Numbered from the stretch's first letter, positions 1 through 9,540 are shown. The stretch: 64,000 nucleotides of DNA from Paracoccus sp. (in: a-proteobacteria) (GCF_030538655.1 NZ_JAUNTO010000001.1:1-64000), one strand, 5' to 3'. Made by a program: numbers and translations. The notes: generated by a model from the letters alone, not told the origin.

Positions 1-33
1 TCTTGAATCAGAACTCGAATGACAAGGGAATCC

Positions 34-840
34 TTAAATGAAGACGCCGTCTAGGAAAATGCCGATCAGCCCGTTCAGCAGGAAGGCGACCAGATAGAAG
101 GGCGCGCCGAAATTGATGCGGGCGTGATAGTCGGCATCCTCGACGCGGCCAAAGCGGCCGTAATCGTAGGTGTACATCATCAGAATCCACACACCCATGA
201 AGGCAACGAAACAGTTCCACCAGCCGGTCGCGGGCGCGCCGCCCTCGGGGCCGAGGTTCAGCCAGGCATTGGAATAGCCATGCGTCGAAACCGCCAAAAC
301 CACGGCGGCGAGCAGACCCAGCAGATAGAAAGGCAGCAGCACGCCGTTGAATTTGTCCAGCCAGTTCTGGATCGACCCAAAGATCAGCGCGACCGAATAG
401 ACCACCACGATCAGCGCCGCGATGGGATAAGGCACCCCGGCATAGCTTTGCAGCGCGACCGCCATGACCGAGCCTTCAAACACACCGTAATAAATCGCCG
501 TGGCGAAAAAGATCAGCGTGGCGATGGCGGCGCCGCTGCGGCCCAAAAGGATGCGCGCGAACAGCGACACCGACAGGCCGGTGCGGATCGCGTGGCGCAC
601 CAGAATCGCGTTGATGGCGGCGTAACAGGCCACCGACAGCACAAGGCCGATAATCGCATTCACCGACCCGTAAGCCAGCGCCAGCGTGGCCGCGACCACC
701 AGATAAAACATCGCCGAACAGACCGACCACCACGCCATCGTCAGCGGCATCCGGCTCATCCGCTGATCGGCAGGCACCGGACGGTCTGAAAATTCAAGGC
801 CCTGCGCGGTGTCATCCTGCGCGTTGATTGCTCCGGCCAT
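34..840 (-). CDS. NCS1-family permease, truncated at the C-terminus
   Basis: Hydrophobic protein of 268 residues with seven or eight predicted membrane segments, resembling the N-terminal two thirds of nucleobase/hydantoin symporters of the NCS1 family. Those proteins normally have about 12 segments and 430-500 residues, so this reading frame ends early, just after a helix (TAA at 34-36, after residues DGVFI). The start at 840 is chosen because a GGGAGG ribosome site precedes it. It follows the AraC gene on the same strand with a 185-bp gap, so it probably imports the substrate of the neighbouring hydrolase, possibly a lactam. Either a frameshift or an early stop has removed the last helices, or the family member is unusually short. 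The remainder, if any, lies outside the window. Confidence 0.7.
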   Translation of the reverse strand: MAGAINAQDDTAQGLEFSDRPVPADQRMSRMPLTMAWWSVCSAMFYLVVAATLALAYGSVNAIIGLVLSVACYAAINAILVRHAIRTGLSVSLFARILLGRSGAAIATLIFFATAIYYGVFEGSVMAVALQSYAGVPYPIAALIVVVYSVALIFGSIQNWLDKFNGVLLPFYLLGLLAAVVLAVSTHGYSNAWLNLGPEGGAPATGWWNCFVAFMGVWILMMYTYDYGRFGRVEDADYHARINFGAPFYLVAFLLNGLIGIFLDGVFI

Positions 841-1025
841 TACATCCTCCCTTGTGGGATTTTGACCGAAGGCCCTTGGCTGCCCCTTTCCCAAACGGGC
901 AAGCACGTGACGCGGCCTCCACTCCGCTTTGGGTCACGTCTCTTCGGTCAGGTGATCCTGCGGGGCAGGCGCGCGCGCGTATTGATCGGCGGCGCGGAAA
1001 GTTTTGTCTGTGGATGAACCGCGCC

Positions 1026-1979
1026 CTATGCGGCGCTGGCCCCCAGACGGCGCCATTCCGAAGGCGTCATGCCGAATTGCGCCTTGAACAGCCGCGAAAA
1101 CTGCGCCTGATCGGAAAAGCCAAAGCGATAGGCGATCTCGGCCAGCGCGATCCCACGGGTCGAGGCGATCATATCGCGCGCGGCGATCAGCCTTTCTTCG
1201 CGGATGAACTGGGCGGCGGTGCGGTCGGTGTCGCCGAACAGCTCATGCAGGTAACGTTTGGATATGCCGCAGATGTCGGCAACAAAGCCGGGTGATAACA
1301 GCGGATTGGCAAGGTTCTGGCGGACGGTGCGTTCGGCCCGGCGCAGATGGCCGGCGCGGACGGGCGACATGGCGGCGTCATCTTGTTCGGCGCGCTCGTC
1401 CAGCGCAAGCGCCAGCACATCGACGATCTGACGGCCAAGGATCGCGGCGGCATGGCCTTGGTTCAGGTGCAGCGATTGAAGCTGGACCAGCATAGAGGTG
1501 AACAGCGCGGGCAGCCCGCTGCTGGCGTCGATGGCGCTGGCGCAAAACCGATCCGGGTCGCGCAGCTTTTCCGCCAAGGCCCGGCGCGAGATTTTCAGCA
1601 CGCTGAGGTCGTTCGGATCCTTATACGAAAAACGATAGGGTTCATCCGCGCGTTCGATCAGAAAACCGCCGGGGGCCACGCGCACCTCGCGCCCCAACTG
1701 CTTGAAATCGACCGGGGCCAGATGCGGGACCGTGACCAGATATTCCTCGTCCTGAATATGGGCGATGTGCTGGCCCTGCCGTTCGTATTGCAAGGGCGCG
1801 GTCGCCAGCCGCGACAGCGACACCTGCCCCATCACGCGCCGGTCCAGCCGCCCGGTGAAGGTGTCGCTTTGCGCGAAAGTCAGGTGCAGGGGAAAATAGG
1901 TCTCGGCAATCACGCGCGTCCATTCGGCTGCACGCCCCTCGGGCGGCATCTCGGCCGTGGAATGCGCGGTGATGTCCAT
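1026..1979 (-). CDS. AraC-family transcriptional regulator
   Basis: Protein of 317 residues. The N-terminal two thirds resembles the AraC-binding-like sensor domain found in FeaR-type regulators. The C-terminal 100 residues (about 215-312) form the double helix-turn-helix of the AraC/XylS family, with the typical second-helix stretch IAYRFGFSDQAQFSRLFK. A GGGAGGAG ribosome site lies just upstream of the ATG. The gene is divergent from hyuB with a 216-bp gap that must hold both promoters. In Pseudomonas putida the AraC-type lactam sensor OplR is also encoded next to the oplBA hydrolase genes, so a lactam-responsive activator is a reasonable guess. The ligand itself cannot be read from the sequence. 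Confidence 0.9.
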   Translation of the reverse strand: MDITAHSTAEMPPEGRAAEWTRVIAETYFPLHLTFAQSDTFTGRLDRRVMGQVSLSRLATAPLQYERQGQHIAHIQDEEYLVTVPHLAPVDFKQLGREVRVAPGGFLIERADEPYRFSYKDPNDLSVLKISRRALAEKLRDPDRFCASAIDASSGLPALFTSMLVQLQSLHLNQGHAAAILGRQIVDVLALALDERAEQDDAAMSPVRAGHLRRAERTVRQNLANPLLSPGFVADICGISKRYLHELFGDTDRTAAQFIREERLIAARDMIASTRGIALAEIAYRFGFSDQAQFSRLFKAQFGMTPSEWRRLGASAA

Positions 1980-2195
1980 GCCTCTCCTCCCAAAAAGGCG
2001 ACGGGCAGCTTAAGCGGCTTTATGGGCCCTAACAAGGACAGATTGTCGCAGGCGGGCGGGGTCTGGCTTCTCTGATCGACAAGTTTAACCGCACCCTGCT
2101 GCAAGAAATCAGCGCCGCCCCGCGCCACCCTTTGGGAACAGGGGTGGAGACAGCGCAAGAGGAAGCGCCCCGCCTGCATCTGGGAGGACGCAACA

Positions 2196-3944
2196 ATGAC
2201 AAAACGCAATGTGGACCCGATCACGCTGTCCGTGGTCCGGGGCGTGCTGGAAACGACGCAGCGCGAAATGACGCTGACGCTGGAACAGACGGCGCGCAGT
2301 TCGGTTTTCAACTTGGCGCATGATTATTCGACGGCGCTGTTCAACCACACACCGGAAATGATCCTGCAAGGTCAGGATATTCCGATCCATCTGGGCAGCC
2401 TGATTCCGGCGATGAAATCTGTGGCCAAGTTCTTTGACGGCGACATCCACGAAGGCGATCTGATCCTGCATAACGACCCCGCCTATGGCGGCAGCCACAT
2501 CATCGACACCTGCATGTATATGCCGGTCTTTTACGAAGGCGAGCTGGTGTTCTGGACCGTCTGCAAGGGCCATCTGACCGACATCGGCGGCCCGGTTCCG
2601 GCGGGATACAACCCCAACGCCAAGGAAATCTTTGCCGAAGGTCTGCGCATCCCGCCCATCAAGCTGTGGGACCGGGGCAAGCCGCGCAAGGATGTGATGA
2701 ACCTGCTGCTGACCAATATGCGCGCCCGCCGCGACCAAGAGGGCGACTTTAACGCGCTGATCGGCGCTTGTCAGGTCGGCGCGCGCGCGCTGATCCGCAT
2801 GATGGACAAATACGGCAAAGACGTGGTGCAGGATTGCATCGCCGAACTGCTGGACATGGCCGAACACCATATGCGCAAGCTGATCTCCGAGGTTCCCGAC
2901 GGCACCTATCACGGCACCGCCATTCTTGAGGATGCGGGCCACGGCTTTGGCGATTTTGAAATCAAGGCCAAGGTCACGATCGAAGGCGACGGCGTTCACA
3001 TCGAAATCGACAGCCCGCCGCAGATCCCTTATTTCATCAACAGTTACGAAGGAAACAGCCATTCGGGCGTTTATCTGGGCCTGATGATGTTCGCGCAGCT
3101 GCCCCCGCCCTATAACGAAGGGCTGTATCGCTGCGTCACCACCGACATGGGATCAAAAGGCACGCTGTGCAACGCGCAATCGCCCGCGCCCCATATGAAC
3201 TGCACCACTACGCCTATGGAAACGCTGACCGATGCGGTGCGTCTGGCCTTTGAACAGGCGGCCCCGCATAAGGTGTCGGCAAGCTGGGGCCATGCCAATG
3301 GCTGCAACATCGCCGGCTGGGACAAACGCCACGACGAAGAATATGTGACGATGGTGCTGGCCTCGATCATTTCGGGCGCGGGCGCGACGTCATCGCAAGA
3401 CGGCTGGCACGCCTGCGGGCCGCAATGCTGCTTTGGGGCGCTGACCTCGGGCGATATTGAAATGCTGGAACACAGCTATCCGATCATCATTCACCGTTAT
3501 TCCCTGATGCAAGATTCGGGCGGCGCGGGCAAATATCGCGGCGGTTCCGGCACCTGCTGGGAGGTCGAGCCGATGGACAGCGATATGACGCTGATCACCT
3601 TTGGCGAAGGCCGCCGCATCCCCGCCATGGGTGCAGCCGGGGCGCAGTCGGATATGGTCTCGGCCAAGGTCGGCCGGCTGGAGGTGACGCGCGGCGGTGA
3701 GACAAAGATCATCACCGATAACGTGATCGAAACCATCAAACCCGGCGAACGCGCCGCGAACAAAAACCCCGGCGGCGGCGGTTACGGCAACCCGTTTGAA
3801 CGCGACATTGACCGCGTGGTCGATGATGTCCGCAACGGTCTGGTCAGCATCGAAGGCGCGCGCCGCGATTACGGCGTGGTCATCACCGACCCCGACACGC
3901 TGGCCGTGGATCAGGGCGAAACCGCCCGCCTGCGCGCTGCCTGA
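2196..3944 (+). CDS. hyuB: Hydantoinase B / oxoprolinase-type lactam hydrolase subunit
   Basis: Protein of 582 residues with full-length similarity to the HyuB family (N-methylhydantoinase B, C-terminal half of 5-oxoprolinase, OplB). It opens with the family's typical DPITLSVVRG and ends with the glycine-rich GGGGYGNPFERD stretch near residue 530. With HyuA it forms a cytosolic enzyme that hydrolyses a cyclic amide using ATP. HyuA starts 22 bp downstream, so the two are co-expressed. The B-then-A order matches P. putida oplBA and is opposite to the second hyu pair in this window. The downstream aminotransferase, aldehyde dehydrogenase and GcdH favour delta-valerolactam over hydantoin or 5-oxoproline, but this is inference. 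Confidence 0.92.
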   Translation: MTKRNVDPITLSVVRGVLETTQREMTLTLEQTARSSVFNLAHDYSTALFNHTPEMILQGQDIPIHLGSLIPAMKSVAKFFDGDIHEGDLILHNDPAYGGSHIIDTCMYMPVFYEGELVFWTVCKGHLTDIGGPVPAGYNPNAKEIFAEGLRIPPIKLWDRGKPRKDVMNLLLTNMRARRDQEGDFNALIGACQVGARALIRMMDKYGKDVVQDCIAELLDMAEHHMRKLISEVPDGTYHGTAILEDAGHGFGDFEIKAKVTIEGDGVHIEIDSPPQIPYFINSYEGNSHSGVYLGLMMFAQLPPPYNEGLYRCVTTDMGSKGTLCNAQSPAPHMNCTTTPMETLTDAVRLAFEQAAPHKVSASWGHANGCNIAGWDKRHDEEYVTMVLASIISGAGATSSQDGWHACGPQCCFGALTSGDIEMLEHSYPIIIHRYSLMQDSGGAGKYRGGSGTCWEVEPMDSDMTLITFGEGRRIPAMGAAGAQSDMVSAKVGRLEVTRGGETKIITDNVIETIKPGERAANKNPGGGGYGNPFERDIDRVVDDVRNGLVSIEGARRDYGVVITDPDTLAVDQGETARLRAA

Positions 3945-3966
3945 CGCCAACACAAGGATAACACCC

Positions 3967-6090
3967 ATGAAAAACCAATATCGCCTTGGCATCGACGCAG
4001 GCGGCACCTTTACCGACTTTATTCTGGCCGACCGCGAACATGGCGTGCGCATTTTCAAAACGCTGTCCACGCCCACCCGCCCGACCGAGGCCATCAAGAA
4101 CGGCCTGAAGGTCATTCAGGAAGAAACCGGCCTTGCGCCGTCTGACATCATTCCGAATGCCGATCTGTGCATCAACGGCACCACCGTGGGCCTGAACGCG
4201 CTGATTACCCATAACGGCGCGAAAACCGGCCTGATTGCGACCAAGGGCCATGAGGACAGCATCGAGATTCGCCTTGGCCATAAGGAAGACGGCTATCGCT
4301 ACGACCCCGATTATCCGCCCGCAACCATGCTGGTGCCGCGTTACCTGCGGCGCGGGGTGTCGGAACGGGTGCTGTCGGATGGCCGCGTCTATACGCCGCT
4401 GAACGAAGATGACGTGCGCGCCGCCTGCGACCATTTCATCCGTGAAGGCGTTGAATCGGTGGCGATTTCCTTTGTCTGGTCGGTCATGCACCCCGATCAC
4501 GAAAACCGCGCCGCCGAAATCGTGCGCGAAATGATGCCCGATGTGCGTCTGACCATCGGCAGCCAGCTTTACCCGCAGGTGCGCGAATATACCCGCACAT
4601 CCACCGCCATCGTCAACGCCTATCTTGCGCCGATCCTGCAACGCTATGTCACGCAGGTGGATGCGTATTTTCAGGAACTGGGCGCGCGTCAACCGGTGCG
4701 GTATTTCCAATCAAACGGCGGGCTTGCGCTGGGCAAGGTGGTCAGCGATCAATCGGTCTATGCGATCAATTCCGGCCCCGCATCGGCGCCACAGGCCGCG
4801 CTGTGGCTGGGTCAGCCCTGGGATATGCAGGACATCATCACCGTTGACATGGGCGGCACGTCCTTTGACATCACCCTGACCCGCGAAGGCCGGGCGAATG
4901 TGTCGAAAAACATCGACTTTCTGCGCTATCGCATTGGTATTCCGATGATTCAGGTGGAAACGCTGGGCGCGGGGGGCGGGTCCATCGGCTGGATCGACGA
5001 TATGGGCCTGATGCAGATGGGGCCGCAATCGGCGGGGTCTGAACCGGGGCCTGCCTGCTATAGTCAGGGCGGCACGCAGCCGACAACGACGGATGCGAAC
5101 CTTGTGCTGGGCTATCTGAACCCCGAAGGTCTGGTGGGCGGGCGTCTGCCGCTGGATGTGGACAAGGCGCGTCAGGCGATCCGCACGCATCTGGCCGACC
5201 CGCTGGGCATCAGCGTCGAAAAGGCGGCGTATGGCATGTTCACCATCGTCAACAACAACATGGTGAACGCCATTCGCCGCGTGTCGGTTGAACGCGGCTA
5301 TGACCCGCGCGATTTCGTGCTGAACTGCGCGGGCGGGGCGACCGGCGCGCATATCACCGCGCTGGCCCGCGAAATGGGCATCAGCAAGATCATGGTGTCG
5401 AAATTCGCATCGGGCCTGTGCGCCTTTGGGCAAATCCTGTCGGATGTGAAGTATAACTACATGGCCCCCGCCCCGATCCGTCTGGAAGGGGCCGAGGCCG
5501 CCACCCGCCTGAACGGCCTGTTCGCGCGGCTGGAAGAAAACGGGCGCACCGATCTGTCGGGCGACGGCTTTACCGGCGATCAGGTGCAGGTGCGGCGCAG
5601 TCTGGACATGCGCTATGTCGGGCAGGTCCATGAATGCACGGTCGAGGTTGACCCCTTCGACATCACCGAGGATGCGCTGGACCGGCTGCGCGCCGCCTTC
5701 CATGCCCGGCATGAAGAACTTTACACCTATTCCGAACCGGGCAGCGCGGTGGAAATCGTGAATGTGGAAAGCACACTGACGGGCATTGTGGACAAGCCGG
5801 GCCGGTTCAGCATCGCGGCGGGCAAAGGCGCGGATAACGCGCAGATAGCCACCCGCCCGATGATCTTTGACGCATCCGGGCAGGCGCAGGATACGCCGGT
5901 TTATGACGGTGACAAACTGGGCGCGGGCGATCAGGTCAGTGGCCCGGCGGTGATCCAAGAGGTGACAACAACCATCGTCATTGAACCCGGCTGGACGGCG
6001 GAACTGGACGAAAGCGGGGTTTACCTGCTGACCAGCACGCCGGTGCAAGCCACGGATACAAAAGCCGAAAAAATCGCCGAGCCGGCATGA
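3967..6090 (+). CDS. hyuA: Hydantoinase A / oxoprolinase-type lactam hydrolase subunit
   Basis: Protein of 707 residues of the HyuA family (ATPase half of hydantoinase/oxoprolinase, OplA-like). The N-terminal phosphate-binding motif GIDAGGTFTDFIL lies at about residues 8-20, and a second actin-fold motif, VDMGGTSFDITL, at about residue 295. The frame stays open upstream to 3796, but that part overlaps hyuB; ATG 3967 with an AAGGA site gives the conserved N-terminus. The subunit is thought to phosphorylate the cyclic amide or a hydrolysis intermediate so that HyuB can open the ring. The length is normal. A strong hairpin follows the stop. Confidence 0.92.
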   Translation: MKNQYRLGIDAGGTFTDFILADREHGVRIFKTLSTPTRPTEAIKNGLKVIQEETGLAPSDIIPNADLCINGTTVGLNALITHNGAKTGLIATKGHEDSIEIRLGHKEDGYRYDPDYPPATMLVPRYLRRGVSERVLSDGRVYTPLNEDDVRAACDHFIREGVESVAISFVWSVMHPDHENRAAEIVREMMPDVRLTIGSQLYPQVREYTRTSTAIVNAYLAPILQRYVTQVDAYFQELGARQPVRYFQSNGGLALGKVVSDQSVYAINSGPASAPQAALWLGQPWDMQDIITVDMGGTSFDITLTREGRANVSKNIDFLRYRIGIPMIQVETLGAGGGSIGWIDDMGLMQMGPQSAGSEPGPACYSQGGTQPTTTDANLVLGYLNPEGLVGGRLPLDVDKARQAIRTHLADPLGISVEKAAYGMFTIVNNNMVNAIRRVSVERGYDPRDFVLNCAGGATGAHITALAREMGISKIMVSKFASGLCAFGQILSDVKYNYMAPAPIRLEGAEAATRLNGLFARLEENGRTDLSGDGFTGDQVQVRRSLDMRYVGQVHECTVEVDPFDITEDALDRLRAAFHARHEELYTYSEPGSAVEIVNVESTLTGIVDKPGRFSIAAGKGADNAQIATRPMIFDASGQAQDTPVYDGDKLGAGDQVSGPAVIQEVTTTIVIEPGWTAELDESGVYLLTSTPVQATDTKAEKIAEPA

Positions 6091-6095
6091 CCCGC

Positions 6096-6127
6096 TGCGC
6101 GCCGCCTTACAGATAGGGCGGCGCGCA
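6096..6127. terminator. Hairpin between convergent hyuA and XRE-cupin gene
   Basis: Perfect 11-bp inverted repeat, TGCGCGCCGCC and its complement, around a 10-nt loop. It starts six bases after the hyuA stop and its right arm overlaps the last codons of the converging regulator gene. There is no clear T-tract on either strand, so termination efficiency is uncertain. Confidence 0.55.
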
Positions 6128-6682
6128 GGCCGACACGATCACCGCCTCACGATCCGATCTATTGCGGAACCGATGCGGCAGGGTGGAATCGAACAGATAA
6201 CCGTCGCCCGCCTTCAGGGTGGCGGTTTCCGCGCCCACCGTCACTTCGATCTCGCCCGCAATGACAATGCCGCCTTCATGCGAGGCATGTTCCAGCATCT
6301 GATCGCCGGTATCGGCCCCCGGATCATATCGTTCATGCAGGATTTGCAGCCCATGCGCCCGCGCATCGCCCACCTGCCGCAGCGTGATCCGGCCCTGCGC
6401 GTCCTGTGTGGAATACAGCCGCGCCGTCAGGTCGCGCATGTCCTGGGGGCGGAAAAAGACGGTCTGCGCGGCGGGCGTGTCGGGTTCAAAAAACTCGGAC
6501 ATGGTTAACCCCAACCCGCCCAATATTTTGCGCAAAGACGCCACCGACGGGCTGGACCGGTTCGTTTCAATCATCGACACCTGCCCATGCGGCACGCCTG
6601 ACGAATCGGCCAGGCCGCGTTGCGATAACCCCGCCTCGATCCGCAGCTGACGCAGGCGCGCGCCGACATCGAAATCTTGCAT
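6107..6682 (-). CDS. XRE-cupin transcriptional regulator (PuuR-like)
   Basis: Protein of 191 residues with an N-terminal lambda-repressor-type helix-turn-helix (about residues 8-63, LRQLRIEAGLSQRGLADSSG) and a C-terminal cupin barrel (about 110-185). This is the architecture of PuuR, which controls putrescine/GABA catabolism. The frame is open to 6898, but the start at 6682, with a purine-rich ribosome site, gives the normal family length. It is divergent from the aminotransferase gene with a 145-bp gap and so probably controls it, sensing an amino acid such as GABA or 5-aminovalerate. It is the second regulator in the cluster after the AraC protein. Confidence 0.88.
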   Translation of the reverse strand: MQDFDVGARLRQLRIEAGLSQRGLADSSGVPHGQVSMIETNRSSPSVASLRKILGGLGLTMSEFFEPDTPAAQTVFFRPQDMRDLTARLYSTQDAQGRITLRQVGDARAHGLQILHERYDPGADTGDQMLEHASHEGGIVIAGEIEVTVGAETATLKAGDGYLFDSTLPHRFRNRSDREAVIVSACAPPYL

Positions 6683-6827
6683 TTCTGCCCCCTTTATCCG
6701 CCCGAAAACCTTATCAATCCGGCACCGCGCGCACAATCTTTTGTCAGATCGTGCACAAGTATCGTGGCGATGTTGCTCAAGATATAAAGCAAGCTTAGCC
6801 TGATCTGAACAACCATGCGAGGTTAAG
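6683..6827. promoter_or_regulatory. Divergent promoter region, XRE-cupin regulator / aminotransferase
   Basis: This 145-bp gap separates divergent genes and is AT-richer than its flanks. It contains two related elements, GCACAATCTTTTG and GTGCACAAG, at roughly 6728-6760 that could be repressor sites. No promoter consensus is clear enough to call. A GAGG ribosome site precedes the aminotransferase ATG. Confidence 0.35.
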
Positions 6828-8117
6828 ATGACCCATTCCGCCGTCCTTGCCGACCGCAAATCCGCCGCTGTTGCCCGCGGCGTTGCCACCCGCAACATCT
6901 ATGCGGCCCGTGCCGAAAATGCCGAATTGTGGGATGCCGACGGGCGGCGCTTTATCGACTTTGCCGCCGGTATTGCCGTGAACAACACCGGCCACCGGCA
7001 CCCGCGCGTGATGCAGGCGGTGGCAGATCAGGCGCAGGCGTTTACGCATACCTGTTTCCACGTCGCACCCTATGAAGGTTATCTGAAGCTGGCCGAACGG
7101 CTGAACGCGGCAACCCCCGGCGATTTCGCCAAGAAAACCATGCTGGTCACAACCGGGGCCGAAGCCGTTGAAAACGCCGTGAAAATGGCGCGCGCCTTTA
7201 CAGGGCGGTCGGGTGTTATCAGCTTTTCGGGCGGGTTTCACGGGCGCACGCTGTTGGGCATGGCGCTGACCGGCAAGGTCGCGCCCTATAAAAAGGGCTT
7301 TGGCGCCATGCCGCCCGAAATCGTCCACGCGCCGTTCCCGAACGATTTTCACGGCGTGACCGAGGCCGAGGCAACCACCCATCTGGAACGGCTGCTGGCC
7401 TCATCTGTTGACCCCGACCGCGTGGCGGCGATGATTATCGAACCCGTGCAGGGCGAAGGCGGCTTTACCATCGCGCCCGCCGGTTTCCTGCGCAGCCTGC
7501 GCCAGATCTGCGACCGCCACGGCATCGTTCTGATTGCCGACGAGGTGCAGGCGGGCATGGCGCGCACGGGGCGGATGTTCGGCTTTGATCACAGCGGCGT
7601 TGCGCCCGATCTGGTGACCATGGCCAAGGGTCTGGCGGGCGGCTTTCCGCTGTCTGCCGTGACCGGGCGGGCGGAAATCGTCGATGCGCCCGGCCCCGGC
7701 GGCATCGGCGGCACCTATGCCGGTAACCCGCTGGCCGTCGCCGCCGCCAATGCGGTGCTGGATGTGATCGCGGATGAAAACCTGTGCGCGCGCGCCGATG
7801 ACATTGGCCAGCAGATCCGCGCCCGCCTGAATGCCATCGCCGACCGGCAGGGCATGGAATGCATCGGTCAGGTGCGCGGGCTTGGCGCGATGAACGCCTT
7901 TGAACTGGTCACGGATCGCGCCACCAACGCCCCCGACGCGCCCCTGACCGCCGCCATCGTGGCCGAGGCGGAACAGCGCGGGCTGATCCTGCTGTCTTGC
8001 GGCACGCGGTATAACGTCATCCGCCTGCTGCCGCCGCTGACCATCCCGATGGACCAGCTGGCCGAGGCGCTGGACATCATCGAAGCCTCGATCGAGGCAG
8101 CAAAGGCACAGCAATGA
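6828..8117 (+). CDS. gabT: 4-aminobutyrate / 5-aminovalerate-type aminotransferase
   Basis: Protein of 429 residues, a class III (fold type I) PLP aminotransferase closely resembling GabT/DavT. The PLP lysine is Lys267 in TMAKGLAGGFPLS, and the cofactor-binding aspartate lies in LIADEVQAGMARTG. It would move the terminal amino group of GABA or 5-aminovalerate to 2-oxoglutarate, giving a semialdehyde. The stop overlaps the aldehyde dehydrogenase start by 4 bp (ATGA), so the two are translationally coupled. GabT enzymes commonly accept both C4 and C5 substrates. The glutaryl-CoA dehydrogenase at the end of the operon suggests 5-aminovalerate here. Confidence 0.93.
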   Translation: MTHSAVLADRKSAAVARGVATRNIYAARAENAELWDADGRRFIDFAAGIAVNNTGHRHPRVMQAVADQAQAFTHTCFHVAPYEGYLKLAERLNAATPGDFAKKTMLVTTGAEAVENAVKMARAFTGRSGVISFSGGFHGRTLLGMALTGKVAPYKKGFGAMPPEIVHAPFPNDFHGVTEAEATTHLERLLASSVDPDRVAAMIIEPVQGEGGFTIAPAGFLRSLRQICDRHGIVLIADEVQAGMARTGRMFGFDHSGVAPDLVTMAKGLAGGFPLSAVTGRAEIVDAPGPGGIGGTYAGNPLAVAAANAVLDVIADENLCARADDIGQQIRARLNAIADRQGMECIGQVRGLGAMNAFELVTDRATNAPDAPLTAAIVAEAEQRGLILLSCGTRYNVIRLLPPLTIPMDQLAEALDIIEASIEAAKAQQ

Positions 8118-9535
8118 CGCATGACAACCTGATAAACGGGGCGTGGGTGCCGGGCGAACAGACGCGGCCAAACCTGAACCCTTCGGACCTGTCTGACATC
8201 ATCGGCCATTACGCCCAAGGCAGCGCCGATGACGCCGCCGCCGCGGCCCGCGCCGCCGCCACCGCCCAGCCCGCATGGTGGGATGTAGGCCCGCAGGCGC
8301 GCGCCGACCTGCTGGACCGCATCGCCGCAATGATCAACGCGCAGGCCACAGACATCGGCACCATGCTGGCCCGCGAAGAAGGCAAAACCCTGCCCGAGGC
8401 CATCGCCGAAACCCGCCGTGCCGCGCAGATCTTTCGCTTTTTCAGCGGCGAGGCGCTGCGGCTGACGGGCGAGGCTTTGGCCTCTATCCGCCCCGGCGTC
8501 GATATTGAGATCACGCGCGAGCCGGTGGGCGTGGTCGGGTTGATCACGCCGTGGAACTTTCCCGCCGCGATCCCGGCGTGGAAGATTGCGCCCGCGCTGG
8601 CCTATGGCAATGCGGTGGTGCTGAAACCCGCCGATCTGACCCCCGGCACCGCGCATCTGTTGGCGCAGATCATCCATGCGGCGGGCGCGCCCGCGGGGGT
8701 GTTCAATCTGGTCATGGGCGCGGGGTCTGTCGTGGGGCAAGCCATCTGCGAAGCACCTGAAATCGCGGCGCTTTCCTTTACCGGATCGGTCCCCACAGGG
8801 CGGCGCATCGCGCAATCTGGTGCTGCGCAGATGAAAATGCTGCAACTGGAAATGGGCGGCAAAAACCCAATGGTGGTCATGGATGACGCCGATCTTGACG
8901 TGGCGGTTGCCGCCTGCCTGAACGGCGCGTTCTTTTCCACCGGGCAACGCTGCACCGCATCGTCGCGCCTGATCGTGCAGGACGGTATCCACGACGCTTT
9001 CGTTGATGCGCTGTCGCGGCAGATGCAGGCGCTGCGCGTCGGCCCTGCGCTGGACCAGGCGACGCAGATCGGCCCCGTTGCATCGGAATCGCAACTGGCC
9101 AGCAACCTGTCTTACGTCGATCTGGCGCGGGCCGAAGGCTGCAACGTCATCGGCGGTGAACGGCTGGACGGCAACGGATACTTCCAACGCCCGGCGCTGC
9201 TCACTGGTGCCACCAACGACATGCGCGTGGCGCGCGAGGAAATCTTTGGCCCCTGCGCAACCGTGATCCGCGTGGCCGATTTCGACGAAGCCCTTGGCGT
9301 TGCCAATGACAGCGATTTCGGCCTGTCTGCGGGCATCTGCACCACGTCTTTGCGCCATGCCCGCGCCTTCCGCCGCCATGCGCGCGCCGGCATGGTGATG
9401 GTGAACCTGCCCACGGCGGGCGTTGATTACCACGTCCCCTTCGGCGGCACCAAGGGCAGCTCTTACGGCCCCCGCGAACAGGGCAGCCATGCCGCGCAGT
9501 TTTATACCACCGTCAAAACATCCTATCTGGGTTAA
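8114..9535 (+). CDS. NAD(P)-dependent aldehyde dehydrogenase (semialdehyde oxidising)
   Basis: Protein of 473 residues of the ALDH superfamily. The catalytic cysteine is Cys280 in FFSTGQRCTASS, and the general-base glutamate is in QLEMGGKNP about 34 residues earlier; the nucleotide-fold stretch TPWNFPAAIPAWK is intact. The overall pattern is closest to the YcbD/alpha-ketoglutaric-semialdehyde dehydrogenase group. It is coupled to the aminotransferase, so it should oxidise that enzyme's semialdehyde product: glutarate semialdehyde to glutarate if the C5 reading is right, or succinate semialdehyde if the substrate is GABA. Confidence 0.92.
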   Translation: MTHDNLINGAWVPGEQTRPNLNPSDLSDIIGHYAQGSADDAAAAARAAATAQPAWWDVGPQARADLLDRIAAMINAQATDIGTMLAREEGKTLPEAIAETRRAAQIFRFFSGEALRLTGEALASIRPGVDIEITREPVGVVGLITPWNFPAAIPAWKIAPALAYGNAVVLKPADLTPGTAHLLAQIIHAAGAPAGVFNLVMGAGSVVGQAICEAPEIAALSFTGSVPTGRRIAQSGAAQMKMLQLEMGGKNPMVVMDDADLDVAVAACLNGAFFSTGQRCTASSRLIVQDGIHDAFVDALSRQMQALRVGPALDQATQIGPVASESQLASNLSYVDLARAEGCNVIGGERLDGNGYFQRPALLTGATNDMRVAREEIFGPCATVIRVADFDEALGVANDSDFGLSAGICTTSLRHARAFRRHARAGMVMVNLPTAGVDYHVPFGGTKGSSYGPREQGSHAAQFYTTVKTSYLG

Positions 9536-9540
9536 GGCTT

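Noticed and set aside
4711..6048. 445-codon minus-strand open frame
   Set aside because: Antisense shadow of hyuA without recognisable domains.
7868..9490. 540-codon minus-strand open frame
   Set aside because: It is antisense to the aminotransferase and aldehyde dehydrogenase, both with intact catalytic motifs.
6828..9535. Putrescine (puu) pathway assignment based on the PuuR-like regulator
   Set aside because: There is no glutamylpolyamine synthetase, oxidase or hydrolase; the kinase, acyltransferase and GcdH fit a C5 acid better.
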